From assembly GCA_951813075.1 (NCBI GenBank), contig OX638343.1, positions 2,869,999 through 2,933,998 of the forward strand: a DNA stretch of 64,000 nt, read 5' to 3'. Position numbers and translations under genes: made by a program. Source of the DNA: Arenicellales bacterium. Lineage in GTDB: Bacteria; Pseudomonadota; Gammaproteobacteria; Arenicellales; JAJDZL01. Below are positions 62,215 to 64,000 of the stretch, in pieces (the stretch's first letter is position 1; every line of letters begins with the position of its first letter). The notes beneath the pieces are model-generated. The model saw only the letters and a list, made by a program, of their open reading frames with translations, was not told the DNA's origin and searched no databases.

Positions 62215-64000
62215 CTAACTATCAGGTGCGTAAATTGGCTGATCCTTTTCAATCTCCGCCTTTGAGATCGTCATCACCAGCATAAACATCAATATCAGAG
62301 TAAGTATGATGACCCCGAACCCCGCAATTGCGTCGTGATAGCCGAATTGACTGACCAACGCAACCGCAATCAATGGTCCGATGACCATACCGGTCCGTTC
62401 AATCACGCGGTAAGCGCTCACCGCGGTCGCCCGTCCAATCGTATCCGCGTGATTTCCTGCAACCATCAGGATCATTGCGTTCTGAGAAGTCATGATCATC
62501 GCGTGACCGAAACCAAGAGTTAGAATCGCCAGGACGACAGCACCTGTGTCACTGATGCCGATGTGATGTGAAAATAAACTCACGATACAACCTGTACCTG
62601 CCAGTAAACCACCGAAAAATATAACCTGGACATATTTGCGTGTTTGGTCGGCATAGCGCGCGAAAATGAATATACAACTGAGTGTTGCCAGACCATACAG
62701 CATCATCAATCGTCCGACGGATGACTCGTTATGCCCGAGTTCGGTCAGATATAGTGGAACAAGGTATGCGATAAATCCAGCGAGCGTCATTTTTGCTGGG
62801 ATTGCGGTAAAGAACAATACCGAGAAAAATCGAGGATCCTTGAGTAGAGTGATCATATCCCTCGTACGGAGCACGATTCGCTTTCTCGAAGTGTCCTGTG
62901 ATTCCTCGTCGCTGCGGAAAATCTGATAGACAATAAGTCCGGATATCACCGCGAGACATGCAGAAATCAGGAATGTCGCCTCAAAACCGATTCTATTGGC
63001 CAGCATTCCGCCGATTGGGGGGCCGCAAACGATTCCGACGAATACCGCTGTCACAAAGACGCCTGTTGATGCAGTTCGGTTGTGACTTTCAGCGTTTTGA
63101 ACAACCCATCCTTCGGACGCGACAAAGATCAGACTGTAACCCACGCCGGTCAGTATTCGGAACAGAATCAGATCGTAGTAGGTCTGAGTCAGGAAGTTTC
63201 CGATAAAACCAAGAACAGCCGCCGCGACACCAATCAGAAAAATTCGACGTACGCCGAAGCGGTCAACCAATCCGCCTCCGAACGGCGTGACAATCATCAC
63301 TGCCAGCATAAAGAGTGTGATCGGCAAACCGATCAGGACTTCGTGCGACAACATCATTTCTGTAGGTGCGTATTTCGAGACGAACAGCGGAATGAACGAA
63401 CGCGACAACTCTTCGGAGAATATAAACAGAAACAGCGGTACCCGAATCTGCGCCACATGCCTCGAATAGACATCCCTACCACCGCTCAGAATAAACCTCT
63501 CATCAAATTTATCGCGCACCAGAACAATTTTCTTAGAGATTCTGTCATCGATTTGTGCGTGCTTGAGCTCTGCGACTTCATAAACAAAATCGTTGTACTT
63601 GATCTGCAGGCCTTGGACCAAATTGTTGAAACTGGTGATCAATTGCCCGATCTCATCTTTCGATCTTTCCACAAGACGATTGGCAAATTTCCCGCGCGAT
63701 CCTTCTGCAAGTACCGTTCGGATATGGTGAATTGGTCTGGATATGCGACGGCGTATGTAAAACACAAGGAATTCAAACGTTACCAGCCATGAAATCGCGA
63801 TCACTGTCAGGACTTCAAAAATCATTTCGAAAAATTGGTTTCGAATATGTTCGCTGGTCACGCCTACATGCAATTTTGTAGTGCCCGATAAAGTCTCATC
63901 GATTATGAAAGCACCATCAAGAAATCCTTGCACGTCTGTCTCGAAATTCGAATTACTGAGACCGTTTGAATTCAATTCGGTCAATATGGTGCCCATCATT
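62215..64000 (-). CDS. HAMP-MFS fusion membrane protein (5' end outside the window)
   Basis: At least 594 residues are visible. They comprise part of a periplasmic domain (1-57), a transmembrane helix (about 60-81), a HAMP-like segment (82-134, with DEIGQLITSFNNLV), a linker, then a 12-helix major facilitator domain (about 185-590). The MFS part has GGGLVDRFGVRR, RILTGVGYSLIFVASEGWV and GPPIGGMLANRIG. The frame is open to the window edge, so a first TM helix and more sensor are probably missing. MFS carriers fused to a HAMP sensor module are unusual. It is the first visible gene of the five-gene minus-strand run. Confidence 0.87.
   Translation of the reverse strand, partial: MMGTILTELNSNGLSNSNFETDVQGFLDGAFIIDETLSGTTKLHVGVTSEHIRNQFFEMIFEVLTVIAISWLVTFEFLVFYIRRRISRPIHHIRTVLAEGSRGKFANRLVERSKDEIGQLITSFNNLVQGLQIKYNDFVYEVAELKHAQIDDRISKKIVLVRDKFDERFILSGGRDVYSRHVAQIRVPLFLFIFSEELSRSFIPLFVSKYAPTEMMLSHEVLIGLPITLFMLAVMIVTPFGGGLVDRFGVRRIFLIGVAAAVLGFIGNFLTQTYYDLILFRILTGVGYSLIFVASEGWVVQNAESHNRTASTGVFVTAVFVGIVCGPPIGGMLANRIGFEATFLISACLAVISGLIVYQIFRSDEESQDTSRKRIVLRTRDMITLLKDPRFFSVLFFTAIPAKMTLAGFIAYLVPLYLTELGHNESSVGRLMMLYGLATLSCIFIFARYADQTRKYVQVIFFGGLLAGTGCIVSLFSHHIGISDTGAVVLAILTLGFGHAMIMTSQNAMILMVAGNHADTIGRATAVSAYRVIERTGMVIGPLIAVALVSQFGYHDAIAGFGVIILTLILMFMLVMTISKAEIEKDQPIYAPDS

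Overview
The window is chromosomal DNA from a gammaproteobacterium that I cannot name to genus. The evidence is the rsmI / divergent lpoA / BON-domain neighbourhood with RNase P RNA after rsmI, the fabA-fabB pair, rppH, msrA, a glyU-like tRNA-Gly(CCC), and A/T-leaning composition. Its metabolism combines one-carbon oxidation and sulfur oxidation. One-carbon traits are a formaldehyde-activating enzyme (Fae), several genes of the tetrahydromethanopterin (H4MPT) biosynthesis type, and the tetrahydrofolate enzymes Fhs and FolD. The sulfur trait is a dsrEFHCMK cluster. A marine mixotrophic sulfur oxidiser with methylotrophic capacity is a reasonable inference, but no organism is proven.

Layout. 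0-4 kb: end of an unidentified gene, a two-component system, a CitG-like gene and fae. 4-11.9 kb: gamma-glutamyltransferase, SprT-like protease, acyl-CoA dehydrogenase, HupE/UreJ-like membrane protein, MBL-fold hydrolase and Nudix hydrolase. 12.2-14.1 kb: accessory patch with an AAA ATPase/DUF4143 gene and fused relics of two transposases. 14.2-18.4 kb: convergent pterin/H4MPT cluster (PCD, FolK-FolP fusion; flavoprotein, DHPS-like DUF6513, DUF447). 18.5-23.7 kb: M48 protease, then dsrE-F-H-C-M-K. 23.8-28.1 kb: lone S24 peptidase, an HtrA-like protein without a catalytic triad, and a compositionally different patch with a truncated coiled-coil gene, a TauE/SafE permease and a coupled small membrane protein. 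28.2-33.1 kb: PhyH oxygenase, small membrane protein, panB, DUF488, msrA, Ldh-family dehydrogenase, rppH and tRNA-Gly. 33.2-37.4 kb: BON protein, lpoA, rsmI, rnpB.

37.4-41.3 kb is gene-poor and A/T-rich. It carries an RHH/PIN toxin-antitoxin pair, a second toxin-antitoxin module destroyed by three separate lesions, and two roughly 100-bp direct repeats flanking that dead module. 41.3-45.8 kb holds fhs, a second GGT-family gene and folD. 46-52.5 kb holds a LOG/SLOG protein coupled to nudC, an orphan LutC, fabA, fabB, a heme A synthase and an 8-oxoguanine-deaminase-type amidohydrolase. 53-56 kb has two tandem ammonium transporters sharing a short near-identical block.

The last 8 kb is the least conventional part. 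A tight minus-strand operon encodes a HAMP-MFS fusion (cut by the window end), a periplasmic ABC-type binding protein, a sensor with both a SpoIIE phosphatase and an RsbW-like kinase domain, an alpha/beta hydrolase and a histidine-phosphatase-fold protein lacking its second catalytic His. A convergent STAS-domain gene follows. I read it as a transmembrane partner-switching signalling system tied to ligand sensing or transport; this is inference. All annotations come from reading sequence and motifs; no database search was run.
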